From positions 9,733-73,732 of the forward strand of contig DDNP01000026.1 of assembly GCA_002341185.1 (NCBI GenBank): a DNA stretch of 64,000 bases, in the 5' to 3' direction. The position numbers and the translations under genes are program-made. The first letter of the stretch is position 1. The number at the start of each line of letters is the position of its first letter. This document shows, in pieces, positions 35,103-44,388 of the stretch. This stretch comes from Candidatus Neomicrothrix sp. UBA2517 (GTDB lineage Bacteria; Actinomycetota; Acidimicrobiia; Acidimicrobiales; UBA8592). The notes below the pieces were generated by a model. That model did no database searches, had not been told where the DNA came from, and saw only the letters and a program-made list of their open reading frames with translations.

Positions 35103-35565
35103 TGGCGAAAGTGGGGCAGATTCTCGCCCTGTTCTCGTGATCGTCAGTGGTTACTTCAGCCCTTTGCATTGTGGTCATTTGGATTACTTAGAAGAAGCCG
35201 CCGCTTCAGGTAATCGACTTATAGTGATCGTTAACAATAACGATCAACAGATTCTGAAAAAAGGTAAGTTGATCATGGACCAAAAAGACCGACTCAGGAT
35301 CATTAACGCGTTATCGATTGTTGATGACGCGATGATTTCCATTGATGATGACCGGTCAGTGAGTAAAACGCTTGCGTTTATAGCTGAAAACAATAAAGAA
35401 TTTTCATTAGTCTTTGGGAACGGAGGTGATCGGAATTCTTTGGAGAATATTCCCGAGGGAAAGATCTGCGAAAAGTATGAAATCAAAACGATCTTTAATT
35501 TCGGGGGGACAGCGAAAAGAGATTCTAGTACCAGAATCAACCAAGAATTAGGTGTAGAGGAATAG
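35095..35565 (+). CDS. Cytidylyltransferase-like nucleotidyltransferase
   Basis: A protein of about 156 aa with the HxGH nucleotidyltransferase loop in SGYFSPLHCGHLDYL and a matching RIINALSIVDD block; a second signature, STRIN, stands near the end. It resembles the adenylyl/cytidylyltransferase fold of TagD and the RfaE C-terminal domain, which activate glycerol-phosphate or heptose-phosphate for wall polymers. TTG 35095, with GGAG 5 nt upstream, best fits; an ATG at 35062 is possible but runs deep into the previous gene. It ends 3 nt from cofE on the other strand. Confidence 0.75.
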   Translation: MIDGESGADSRPVLVIVSGYFSPLHCGHLDYLEEAAASGNRLIVIVNNNDQQILKKGKLIMDQKDRLRIINALSIVDDAMISIDDDRSVSKTLAFIAENNKEFSLVFGNGGDRNSLENIPEGKICEKYEIKTIFNFGGTAKRDSSTRINQELGVEE

Positions 35566-35568
35566 GTT

Positions 35569-36267
35569 CTACCTGAACAAATCTTCCTTTGGGTCGCGCA
35601 CTATGTGATCTTGGACGGACCCATTCCCAAACCAAGACTCATCGCCACCACGGACTATTGCAATCGGGATTCCAGTTGATTTGCCCATAACAAGTTCGGC
35701 TGCAGAGGCTAATTCATCTACTAAAGCGACTTCTGTTACTTGCATTTCTCGCCCAAAGGTATCCGGACTTCCACGTAGGTCAAGAATAGGTAAAACACCT
35801 GCGCTACCTATTGCCACATCTGTGAGTCCTCTTCTCCAAGGCCTCCCAAATGTGTCAGAAATAATTATCCCAACGTCTAATTGAAACCTCCCTAATAATC
35901 CATCTCTCAACCTTCTAGCAGAGCGGTCACTGTCATCAGGAAGAAGGGCCGCTTGGCCTTGTTCAACATTAGACAAGTCAATCCCTGCATTGGCGCATAC
36001 AAATCCATGTTTAGTTTGACTAATTATGAGATCCCCGCGGCGACGAAGAATCTTAACAGATTCCTTTTCCACCAATGGTTTGTGGCTTAAAGGGTCGTTA
36101 GGGTCAATATCAACCATTTGATTTTCAGCTTTAGAAATAATCTTCTGAGTAACAATGAGAATATCTCCAGACTTTATTTCACCTGTCAGTCCTATGATTT
36201 CAACTACGTCATCTCCTGGTACTATCTCGGGAAGCCCTTCTAGCGGAATTATTTCTAATCTGGTCAT
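35569..36267 (-). CDS. cofE: Coenzyme F420-0:L-glutamate ligase CofE
   Basis: A 232-aa CofE: EIIPLEGLPEIVPGDD, ILIVTQKIISKAE, DTFGRPWRRGLTDVAIG and the C-terminal MGKSTGIPIAIVRG. It adds glutamates to F420-0. In mycobacteria this is the N-terminal half of FbiB, whose C-terminal nitroreductase-like domain is missing here. Its ATG overlaps the cofD stop as ATGA, so it is the last gene of the rmd-gmd-cofD-cofE unit. Confidence 0.93.
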   Translation of the reverse strand: MTRLEIIPLEGLPEIVPGDDVVEIIGLTGEIKSGDILIVTQKIISKAENQMVDIDPNDPLSHKPLVEKESVKILRRRGDLIISQTKHGFVCANAGIDLSNVEQGQAALLPDDSDRSARRLRDGLLGRFQLDVGIIISDTFGRPWRRGLTDVAIGSAGVLPILDLRGSPDTFGREMQVTEVALVDELASAAELVMGKSTGIPIAIVRGGDESWFGNGSVQDHIVRDPKEDLFR

Positions 36268-37220
36268 TTTAAGTTCATCTTGTCACTCAATATCTGTCTA
36301 CAAAGATCAGCGGCTTTATCGCTATTAGTCATAATGGTATCTGCAACTATGCATCTCATGCCTAATTTTTCGATTCGGTTAGTTTCGCTTTTGTCAAGGC
36401 TATCTATGACGAAAGTCCCTGCTATATCTCGGTATATTCTGGCAACACCATTCGCTGAAGCCTCATAGCTAAGCTCCTCTAAAAGGCGCTTAGCCGGGCC
36501 TTTTAATGCTTGGCCGTTAACAATCCCCGAGATAGCTGTAACGCTGTCCCTCCGACTCTGTAAAGCATTCTTAATCCCGTTAATGGAGAGTATCGGAGCG
36601 ATACTTACTAGGGGATTTGAAGGAGCGATAAGAATCATGTCAGCGTTAAGGATCAAAGGTATTGCATCCGGAGTCGGTTGAGCTGTTTGATGACCTTCGA
36701 ATCGAATTTCTGAAATCTCAACATCATGAGACAATCTGACAAAATAATCTTGGAAGTTGAGCTCTTCACCTTTAGCTGTCGTAACGATTGTTCTTACAGG
36801 GTCATCACTCATCGGAATGATATTCACTTTTAATCCCCACTTGGTCTTTATCTCATGTGTTACATCTGTTAAGGATGCGCCTTCTGAAAGTCTTTGCGTT
36901 CGAAATAGATGCGTCCCTATATCTCTATCTCCTAACCGGAACCAATCAATTCCGTCATACATAGTGACCATATCCATAGCTCGCCATCCTTCTTCTTTCA
37001 GGCCCCATCCGGTTTCTGGGTTTATTTCATCCGCAAGAGTGTAAGTTATGGTGTCGATATCTGGGCTGATATGAAGACCGTGCAATGACAAGTCATCTGC
37101 AGTGTTCACAATAGCTGTAATATGTTCAGGGTTTACGACTTTGACAAGACCTTGAAGTAATTTAGCTGCTCCAACCCCGCCGCAAAGAACAACTACATTC
37201 GAGCTGTTCAGTTCTGTCAC
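36264..37220 (-). CDS. cofD: 2-phospho-L-lactate/dehydro transferase CofD (FbiA)
   Basis: A 318-aa CofD: CGGVGAAKLLQGL at the N-terminus, NTADDLSLHGL, SPDIDTITYTLA and GWGLKEEGW. It joins the phospho-lactate or phosphoenolpyruvate moiety to the deazaflavin Fo, making (dehydro-)F420-0. Its start overlaps the gmd stop and its stop overlaps cofE, both as ATGA. The Fo synthase and CofC/FbiD are elsewhere in the genome. Confidence 0.94.
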   Translation of the reverse strand: MTELNSSNVVVLCGGVGAAKLLQGLVKVVNPEHITAIVNTADDLSLHGLHISPDIDTITYTLADEINPETGWGLKEEGWRAMDMVTMYDGIDWFRLGDRDIGTHLFRTQRLSEGASLTDVTHEIKTKWGLKVNIIPMSDDPVRTIVTTAKGEELNFQDYFVRLSHDVEISEIRFEGHQTAQPTPDAIPLILNADMILIAPSNPLVSIAPILSINGIKNALQSRRDSVTAISGIVNGQALKGPAKRLLEELSYEASANGVARIYRDIAGTFVIDSLDKSETNRIEKLGMRCIVADTIMTNSDKAADLCRQILSDKMNLK

Positions 37221-38194
37221 GTTAAACCTTTGAGACGCCTCTGAAGTAATGCGACATCCGCCTCCACCATCATGGTGACTAGGTCTTTGAAAGTAGTAGT
37301 CGGATTCCAGTCGAGGACTTTTTGGGCTTTGCTGTAATCTCCTACTAAAAGGTCGACTTCGGCTGGTCGAAAAAATTGCTCGTCCACTACCACGTGATCT
37401 TTGTAATTTAGTCCAAGATGGCTAAAAGCGAGGTCACAAAATTCTCTTACGCTATGTGTCATTCCTGAACAGATTACGAAATCATCGGGATTCTCTTGTT
37501 GGAGCATCATCCACATTGCTTCAACGTAATCACCAGCGAAACCCCAGTCTCTTTTGGCATCAAGGTTCCCTAATGAAAGTTTTTCTTCAAGTCCTAATTT
37601 AATTGAAGCAGCGCCGTAACTTATTTTTCGAGTAACGAACTCTAGGCCTCGTCTTGGACTTTCGTGATTGAAAAGTATGCCACTTGAAGCATGGAGATTG
37701 TAGCTTTCTCTGTAATTCACAGTTATCCAATGTCCGTATACTTTGGCAACACCATATGGACTTCGAGGATAAAATGGCGTCGCCTCGTTTTGAGGAACTT
37801 CTGCTACTTTGCCGAACATTTCACTTGAACTTGCTTGATAGAAACGAATTTTGGGGTTTACGATGCGTATCGCATCTAGCATACGGGTAACGCTTAGGGC
37901 TGTTGTTTCACCTGTCAATACTGGTTGCCCAAATGAAGTTTGGACAAACGATTGAGCCGCAAGATTGTAGATCTCGTCAGGTTCATGCAATTTGATGGCA
38001 TCGATAAGTGATATTTGGTCGAGTAAATCACCGTTTACGAATTCTATAGAATCTTGGATATGTGCAATGCGCTCATAATTTACAGTGCTACTTCTTCTTA
38101 CCATACCGACGACTTCGTAGTTCCTTTTCAATAGGGCTTCAGCTAGGTAAGACCCATCTTGACCAGTTACTCCCGTGATTAATGCTTTAGGCAA
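37217..38194 (-). CDS. gmd: GDP-mannose 4,6-dehydratase
   Basis: A 325-aa extended SDR: TGVTGQDGSYLAE, NLAAQSFV, QASSSEMFG with the catalytic Ser-Ser-Glu, RSPYGVAKVYGHW with Tyr and Lys, and NHESPRRGLEFVTRK, which is specific to Gmd. It converts GDP-mannose to GDP-4-keto-6-deoxymannose. The next-door reductase completes a GDP-deoxyhexose. GDP-mannose would come from the phosphomannomutase at 47300. Confidence 0.95.
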   Translation of the reverse strand: MPKALITGVTGQDGSYLAEALLKRNYEVVGMVRRSSTVNYERIAHIQDSIEFVNGDLLDQISLIDAIKLHEPDEIYNLAAQSFVQTSFGQPVLTGETTALSVTRMLDAIRIVNPKIRFYQASSSEMFGKVAEVPQNEATPFYPRSPYGVAKVYGHWITVNYRESYNLHASSGILFNHESPRRGLEFVTRKISYGAASIKLGLEEKLSLGNLDAKRDWGFAGDYVEAMWMMLQQENPDDFVICSGMTHSVREFCDLAFSHLGLNYKDHVVVDEQFFRPAEVDLLVGDYSKAQKVLDWNPTTTFKDLVTMMVEADVALLQRRLKGLT

Positions 38195-38203
38195 AAGATC
38201 TCC

Positions 38204-39112
38204 TTACTTTCCTTCAGCCAATATATCCCGTGTTGAGGTGATGATATCTTTGATGGTGTGTTCAAATTCTATATTAGGCTTCCAGCCAGTCTGCTCATGA
38301 AGCTTTGAGTAGTCTCCGATTATTGAAGGTGTATCTGCTGGACGGTAAAGTTCCGGTTCTGATTTTAATTTTAACTCGGAGTTGATGAAGCTCAGAAGAG
38401 TAGTCGCTAAATCCTGAACTCTCCTTCCTATGCCCGAACATACGTTATACACATTCCCTCCTTCGCCTTTCAAAAGGATTAGCCTGTACGCTCGTACAAC
38501 ATCTCGAACATCAGTAAAGTCTCTTATAGCTTCAAGATTACCAACAATAATTTCAGGTTCTCCGTTTTGCTCTGCCAGGATCATGCGCTTTGCTAATGCT
38601 GCGGCTACGAAGTTTTCTCTTTGCCCAGGTCCGAAATGATTAAATGCCCGTGCTCGCATTATTTCTAAGCCTTGTGAATTAAATTGTTGACATATTAATT
38701 CTGCAGCAGACTTACTCGTAGCGTAGGGGTTAGTCGGGTTGATGGGGCGTACTTCGCTGATTGGTATTTCAGATTCCTGAATCTGGCCGTAAACCTCTGC
38801 ACTGGATACGCAAAGTACCTTTTTGACGTCAGACTTTTGGCATGCAAGTAAAAGATTCAGTGTCCCTTCGGCATTGATTCGAAAAGTTCTCAGCGGGTTT
38901 TCCCAGGATTCTTTTACGTCTGCTTGTCCAGCTAGGTGATAAACAAGATCTGGCTTGGTATCTGAGATCAGTGTTATTAGGCCATCAGGGTCTAATAAAT
39001 CAGGACCTCCCAGAGAAATATCAGAGCAGATAACTTCGTCTCCCGAAGCGAATAGATGCTCGGTTAGATGTCTACCAACAAATCCTCCCGATCCAGTTAT
39101 TAGAACTTTCAT
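38204..39112 (-). CDS. rmd: GDP-4-keto-6-deoxymannose reductase-like NAD-epimerase
   Basis: A protein of about 302 aa: TGSGGFVGRHL, YHLAGQADVKESW, SSAEVYG and NPYATSKSAAELI with Tyr and Lys. Together with Gmd directly downstream it fits Rmd, giving GDP-D-rhamnose, though other reductases of GDP-4-keto-6-deoxymannose cannot be excluded. ATG 39112 has AGGA 6 nt upstream and is preferred over the ATG four codons earlier. It heads the rmd-gmd-cofD-cofE unit. Confidence 0.8.
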   Translation of the reverse strand: MKVLITGSGGFVGRHLTEHLFASGDEVICSDISLGGPDLLDPDGLITLISDTKPDLVYHLAGQADVKESWENPLRTFRINAEGTLNLLLACQKSDVKKVLCVSSAEVYGQIQESEIPISEVRPINPTNPYATSKSAAELICQQFNSQGLEIMRARAFNHFGPGQRENFVAAALAKRMILAEQNGEPEIIVGNLEAIRDFTDVRDVVRAYRLILLKGEGGNVYNVCSGIGRRVQDLATTLLSFINSELKLKSEPELYRPADTPSIIGDYSKLHEQTGWKPNIEFEHTIKDIITSTRDILAEGK

Positions 39113-39139
39113 AGCCTTCCTCATTAATTGTTTTCATAG

Positions 39140-39222
39140 TGTACTCCTGAGAATAAGCGGTCACTAACGCTGCGATTTGAAAGATTAATTTGCAAATAGA
39201 ACAGATACTCTTCAGGGGTACA
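39140..39222. promoter_or_regulatory. Mirrored inverted elements in the rmd/GT2 divergent gap
   Basis: TGTACTCCTGA at 39140-39150 and TCAGGGGTACA at 39212-39222 are inverted copies matching at 10 of 11 positions. Each lies 27-36 nt before the start codon of the gene it faces. They could be shared regulator sites or mirrored promoter parts. Confidence 0.35.
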
Positions 39223-39258
39223 TGAGAATTAGGAAATTCGGGATTATTCTTCGCCACA

Positions 39259-42200
39259 GTGGATGATTTGATTGAAAATAGTGAAAGCGAGTTGAATAAG
39301 GAATCATTTACGTTTCCCCCTGTTCGAATTGTAGTTCTAACTCATAATGAGAATGACTGGTTTAGGGAATCTGTAGCTTCTTTTGCTAACCAGAATTACT
39401 CGGATAAGCAGTTGACTGTTCTTTCTACTGGTGGAACAGACTGGATAGAAGCGATAATCAGTCAACACTTTCCTGAAGCAGATGTATCTCAGGTAAATGC
39501 TGAAGATGGGTTAGGAGCTAATTTCAATAAAGTTCTCGAAAGTGCTGATGAGCCTGCTTTCTATTTCTTTTGTCATCATGATGTCGCTTTAGCACCTGAC
39601 ACTATTCGTCTTATGGTTGAGGAATCTTACCGATCAAATGCAGCAGTAGTTGGGCCTAAAATAGTTAATTGGGACCGACCCAATGAACTCTTGGACGTTG
39701 GAGTAGGTATAAATAGTTTTGCTGTGCCTATTAGAAGGGTTTCTGCCGGAGAGATTGACCAGGAACAATTTGATTCTGTCGAAGAGGTTTTTGCTGTTTC
39801 AAATACAGCATTTCTAGTTAGGGCAGATCTGTTCCAAGCACTTGACGGTTTTGATGAGGCAATGGGCATGTTTGGTGAAGACCTTGATTTTTGTTGGCGT
39901 TCTCAAATTGCGGGTGGAAAGGTCTTGGTTGTGCCCGGAGCAGTGGTCCGTCACCGTGATGAAAACGGTGATTACCAAGCGAATCCAAATAAAAACAACC
40001 TTTTGGAAAGGCATCGAATTAGGTCAATTCTCGGTAATTACGGAGCAAAGCTACTTTTGCCTGTGTTTATTGTAAATTTTTTGGTTTCTTTATTGCGGGG
40101 TTTGCTAGGTCTATTACGTGGTCGACTTTCTGATTTCTTAGTTTTCTCTGATGCATGGTGCTGGAATCTTCTTAATTTGAAGTCTCTGCTTAGCAAGCGA
40201 AGAAATATCAAGCAGTTAAGAAGAGTAAATGACTCAGAGTTAGCAACGCAAAAGGTTAAGGTTTCGTCGATTCAGGCATTCTTCGCCACCTCGAGTTCAA
40301 TTTATAACAATAATCCAGAACTTAATAGTCGATTTCGTATCTACATTGATGATATTAGGAATGGCCCTTCTAAGGTCTCATTAGCATTTCTATTTCTCGT
40401 AACTTCTTTTTTCGCTTTTGGAAGCAGGCATTTGATAACTCGAAAAGTTCCTGTTGTCGGTGAGCTTGTACCCTTTGATAGAGGATCAACTGAGATTCTT
40501 GAAAATTGGGCTTCAGGTTATTGGCTTACCGGGCTTGGTTATGAGGGGGCTATGCCCAACGCTATGGGGTTGATTGGTGTGTTAGGCATATTTTTCTGGG
40601 GTTTTATGGGACTCCTGAGAACAGTACTTACTCTTGGAATGATCCCCCTAGGAGTAGCAGGAATTTGGCTGTTCCTTAAACCGTTCGGTTCACCGTATGT
40701 TAAAGTAACCGGAGCAGTTATATATTTTGTCAGCCCTATTCAGTTCTATGCGTTGAGTGTTGGGAACTGGGATGCGCTCATATTATATGGTGCTCTACCT
40801 TGGGCGCTGATTATGATCGGTCGAGCTGGAGAGTCATCACCTTTTGGGAAAGTGGGTGGGCAAATGAGCCCTAATGCGCTCTCTCGTGACTTTTTCCGAG
40901 AGGTTGTCTCCCTAGGGCTCTTGCTTGGTCTTATCGTTTCGCTGTCAACTATTTCAGTAATAGCGATGATCATGATTTCTTTGTTAGTTATTTGTGGCTC
41001 TTTGATAGCCGGAACAGCCATTAAGCTCATTCGGTTAATATCAGTGATTGTTGTAAGTTGCCTTATTGGTTTAGTTCTAAACCTTCCTTGGTTTCTTGAC
41101 ACTTTCGTTTACGACCCATCCTTAGAATCAATTTTCGGAAATAGAACACCAAACTCTGATTCAATTGGGGTCTTAAAAGCGATAACTTTAACCCCCAATT
41201 TAGCTGGCAATTCAATTTTAGGTTGGGGTTTTCCCGCGATTGCTGCGGTGCCTCTATTGATTGCCAAAGGGGAAAGGTGGGCCTGGGCAGTTCGCGGATG
41301 GACCTTTTACCTAGCCGGGGTTGCTTTGGTTTGGGTTCAGAAGATGGAGTTCGTTTCGATTGTGTTCCCGCCAGCGGAAACCTTATTAATACCCGCAGCC
41401 TTAGGTCTAGCTATTGCTGCAGCAATGGGCGCAGGTGCGCTTCAACGAGATCTGCAAACGTTTAAGTTCGGATGGAGGCAAATGGTGCCGGTAACTGCGT
41501 TCGTCGCAGTCGCAATGACGATATTGCCTTTCCTCGGTTCAACGTTCTCGGGGGATTGGGGCATGCCAAACGATGAACTAAATACTGCTATTGCCTATCA
41601 GGAAGGTGATAGTAACAGAAAAGTGCTTTGGATCAGTAACAGTGACCTTTTACCTAACACTGGAAGGGAGTTCACTGAGGACTTATCTATCATGGTTACC
41701 AATAGTCTCAAATCTTCGTTTGAGAGTCGTTGGCTTCCGCCCAAGACAAATGTTGATGACTTGTTGATAGATTCATTGGACCTTGCTCGAAGTAATGGAA
41801 CTTCTAACTTAGGGGTTTTGTTAGCGCAGTTTGGTATATCTGATATTGTTCTAGTCGAGCGTTTAGCGCCATTGCCATCAAGGGGTCCTAATTTTGAGAT
41901 TGAGGAGCGATTAAAACTTGCTTTGTCTCGTCAGTTGGATCTCGCGAAAATAGAAATTTCTCCTGGTATCACGCGTTATCAAAATTTATCATCAATTGGT
42001 TATGCAGTAGTAGCAACAGATTCAAGCACTGTTGGGCGTGACATAGTGAGTTACGCCTCGGATACCGGAACGCCATTTCTTGATGCTTTGGATCCTGTGG
42101 ACGATACCATGCGTAAATTCCAGGGGAGACTTAATCTTGATGAGGAAATATATATCGCTTTCCCTTATTCACAGCGATGGAGTCTTGAAATTAATGGTGC

Positions 42201-42390
42201 GAGTATTGACCCTGATATTGCTCTTAATTGGGCAACTGGATTTTCATTACAAACGGAAGGAACAGTCGACATTGCGTATAAGGCTAGTTCAAGTCAGAAA
42301 ACTGCTGTAACCCTGCAAGTTATACTTTGGGCGATTATTGTTGTAGCTTTCGTCAGGGCTGTATCTGATGCGAAAGTATCTCGAATATGA
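39259..42390 (+). CDS. Giant membrane glycosyltransferase (GT2 + multi-span domain)
   Basis: A 1043-aa protein. Residues about 20-260 are a GT2 domain (IVVLTHNENDWF, FCHHDVALAPDT in the DxD position, MFGEDLDFCWR). Then come about a dozen membrane spans and a long external region (about 760-1010) before a last C-terminal span. Large fused transferases of this kind are found in actinobacteria, usually next to a DUF5719 gene as here. It probably builds or exports a surface polysaccharide. GTG 39259 is the start; a TATTCT lies 8 nt upstream. Its stop overlaps the next ATG as ATGA. Confidence 0.85.
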   Translation: MDDLIENSESELNKESFTFPPVRIVVLTHNENDWFRESVASFANQNYSDKQLTVLSTGGTDWIEAIISQHFPEADVSQVNAEDGLGANFNKVLESADEPAFYFFCHHDVALAPDTIRLMVEESYRSNAAVVGPKIVNWDRPNELLDVGVGINSFAVPIRRVSAGEIDQEQFDSVEEVFAVSNTAFLVRADLFQALDGFDEAMGMFGEDLDFCWRSQIAGGKVLVVPGAVVRHRDENGDYQANPNKNNLLERHRIRSILGNYGAKLLLPVFIVNFLVSLLRGLLGLLRGRLSDFLVFSDAWCWNLLNLKSLLSKRRNIKQLRRVNDSELATQKVKVSSIQAFFATSSSIYNNNPELNSRFRIYIDDIRNGPSKVSLAFLFLVTSFFAFGSRHLITRKVPVVGELVPFDRGSTEILENWASGYWLTGLGYEGAMPNAMGLIGVLGIFFWGFMGLLRTVLTLGMIPLGVAGIWLFLKPFGSPYVKVTGAVIYFVSPIQFYALSVGNWDALILYGALPWALIMIGRAGESSPFGKVGGQMSPNALSRDFFREVVSLGLLLGLIVSLSTISVIAMIMISLLVICGSLIAGTAIKLIRLISVIVVSCLIGLVLNLPWFLDTFVYDPSLESIFGNRTPNSDSIGVLKAITLTPNLAGNSILGWGFPAIAAVPLLIAKGERWAWAVRGWTFYLAGVALVWVQKMEFVSIVFPPAETLLIPAALGLAIAAAMGAGALQRDLQTFKFGWRQMVPVTAFVAVAMTILPFLGSTFSGDWGMPNDELNTAIAYQEGDSNRKVLWISNSDLLPNTGREFTEDLSIMVTNSLKSSFESRWLPPKTNVDDLLIDSLDLARSNGTSNLGVLLAQFGISDIVLVERLAPLPSRGPNFEIEERLKLALSRQLDLAKIEISPGITRYQNLSSIGYAVVATDSSTVGRDIVSYASDTGTPFLDALDPVDDTMRKFQGRLNLDEEIYIAFPYSQRWSLEINGASIDPDIALNWATGFSLQTEGTVDIAYKASSSQKTAVTLQVILWAIIVVAFVRAVSDAKVSRI

Positions 42391-43931
42391 AAGTTACGCG
42401 CTGGCCTGCAATCTCTTTATTTGTGTTATTTCTGATGGCAGCTTTGGTCATTCAACCAGATAGTAAGCCCTCTTCAGTTTCGGGCCTTCAGCGTAATCAA
42501 TCTTCTTTAGTAGGTGACTTTAGTAATCTTGCTTCAACTTGGTATTGCGTTGCGGGAAGTGTGGGCGGTGCCGGTTTGGCAGATCACGAAATATTATTGG
42601 GAAATCCGTCTGCTTCGGATTCCTCAGCATCTATTTCTGTAATTGCTGTTTTAGCTCCAAGCCAGCAAGCTTCAGATTTATCAACAGATAGTGATTTGTT
42701 GCAGGCATATCAACTCCCAACAATCCAGAAGGAGTTCCTAATTCCTGCTAGATCAGTGATGCCTGTGAAGCTTTCTGAAATCGATGGTGTTGCGGGCGAA
42801 TTTGCTGCAGCTTTAATTCAATCTAATCTTGGAAACCTTATAGTTGAGCATAGGCTCAGTGGGCCTCTAGGAGTAGCGCAATCTAATTGCGCTTCCTCAA
42901 CCTCTTCGGAATGGAATTTTGCTGCTGGAACCACCAGAGTAGGAACACGAGAATTGATCTTCCTCTTTAACCCGTATCCAGATAGTGCCGTTTTGGATAT
43001 CACGTTTGCGGCAGATGGGCGGACTCGCCGTCCAGAAGCTTATAACGGTCTGGTCGTACCCCCGCGATCTTTGCTTCCAATAGATGTTACCTCTGTGGTT
43101 ACCTTAGCTGAAACTGTTAGTACTCGTATCACCTCAAGATCGGGACGTATCGTTGCAGAACGCCTCGTCATGTTTGGAGATGAAGTATCCCCATATGGAC
43201 TAGATACTGAAGTCGGATCCCCTAGCCTAGGCACTCTCTGGGTTTTCCCAGGGGGGGCAGAATCCGATGCTGAAGTTTCAATAGTCCTATTCAATCCTTC
43301 AGAATCACTAATTGCAGAAATAGATGTAGAGATCGTTTCTGATGTATCGGGTACCGGTTATGTAGAGCCGTTTTCAGTAACAGTTCCTGCGGCAAGTTCA
43401 AGAGTTGTTAATTTTTTCGCTGTAGGTGATCAAAGAAGCTCTTCTTTGCTTGATGCTTCAACGAGAATAGCAAAAGGAATTCCCTTCTGGGTTGTTGTTC
43501 GTAGCACGAATGATGTTCCAATCGCTTCTGAAAGGATGCTAATAGCTACCTCTAACACGAATGCAGGCTCTGGTTTTAGTCCCGGCGTAAGCCTTTCAGG
43601 AGAAGAGCACTATTTTCTTATGAAGGAATCTTCAGGGAGCATAGCGGTTGTTAATCCAGCTCCTGATCGCTTAACTCTGTTAAAGTTGGAAGCTTTATCT
43701 GCAGGAGAAATATACGAGTCGCAGACCATTGAGGTTTCGGCAATATCAAGAAAGGTTATAGATCTTCAGCAGCTAGGGATTCCGAAAAATTCCGTTATTA
43801 AAGTAATTTCAACAGAACCTGTCAGTATTGAAAGGTTAGTTGGTAACAAGGCTGAAGGAGATTGGGGTCTTATCCTACCTCTCGCCGCTAGCGTAACCGA
43901 ACTTTTTATTCCACAGCCACAATTTGATTAG
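42387..43931 (+). CDS. DUF5719-family secreted or anchored protein
   Basis: A 514-aa protein with an N-terminal signal or anchor (about 7-24) followed by a beta-rich external region made of repeated modules with LFNPYPDSAVLDITF and LFNPSESLIAEIDVE, and an N-terminal WYCVAGSVGG with a cysteine. This architecture and its place behind the giant GT2 fit DUF5719, a family of unknown function. It overlaps the GT2 stop (ATGA), so the two are made together and probably act together outside the membrane. Its end overlaps the thioredoxin-like gene by 4 nt. Confidence 0.8.
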   Translation: MKVTRWPAISLFVLFLMAALVIQPDSKPSSVSGLQRNQSSLVGDFSNLASTWYCVAGSVGGAGLADHEILLGNPSASDSSASISVIAVLAPSQQASDLSTDSDLLQAYQLPTIQKEFLIPARSVMPVKLSEIDGVAGEFAAALIQSNLGNLIVEHRLSGPLGVAQSNCASSTSSEWNFAAGTTRVGTRELIFLFNPYPDSAVLDITFAADGRTRRPEAYNGLVVPPRSLLPIDVTSVVTLAETVSTRITSRSGRIVAERLVMFGDEVSPYGLDTEVGSPSLGTLWVFPGGAESDAEVSIVLFNPSESLIAEIDVEIVSDVSGTGYVEPFSVTVPAASSRVVNFFAVGDQRSSSLLDASTRIAKGIPFWVVVRSTNDVPIASERMLIATSNTNAGSGFSPGVSLSGEEHYFLMKESSGSIAVVNPAPDRLTLLKLEALSAGEIYESQTIEVSAISRKVIDLQQLGIPKNSVIKVISTEPVSIERLVGNKAEGDWGLILPLAASVTELFIPQPQFD

Positions 43932-44377
43932 TTGATTTCAACGCTCTGCCCATGTTCAGGAGGAATAATATTTAAGTTAGTCAAAGCTTCTGATAAGGCA
44001 ATATTGGGAGGAACTCCTGCAAAGGACCATTGGACGACTCCCTGATGATCGGCAAGTAGCAAGCTTGGTACAGAATGTATTTCGTACTTTTGGTGCAACT
44101 CTTTATTATCAGTAAAGTCAATAATTTGAACCGCTAGATTCGGTAAAGAAAACAATGAAATTTGACTTATTACTAGCTCGCATGCATCACATGTGTTGGA
44201 TGTGAATAATGCGAATATCCATTCAAAGCTAGGATCATTGAAATCTGTTCTATCTAATTGATACGGCATGATTGCCCTTGGGACAGAAGGACTATCAGGG
44301 GTTCTTCTGTTAGCTAGTGAGGATACGCCAAACGCAGTTGTTGCAATAAGAACTATGAGGATGATAGTGAGTAGCAT
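43928..44377 (-). CDS. Membrane-anchored thioredoxin-fold protein (CDAC)
   Basis: A 149-aa protein with an N-terminal span (about 2-20) and a thioredoxin fold: FTSNTCDACELV with C63 and C66, and the cis-Pro region SVPSLLL. The -CDAC- site differs from thioredoxin CGPC. It should act outside the membrane in disulfide exchange. It lies 11 nt after ftsH, so the two are probably co-transcribed. Confidence 0.8.
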   Translation of the reverse strand: MLLTIILIVLIATTAFGVSSLANRRTPDSPSVPRAIMPYQLDRTDFNDPSFEWIFALFTSNTCDACELVISQISLFSLPNLAVQIIDFTDNKELHQKYEIHSVPSLLLADHQGVVQWSFAGVPPNIALSEALTNLNIIPPEHGQSVEIN

Positions 44378-44388
44378 TCTCTCTTGAT

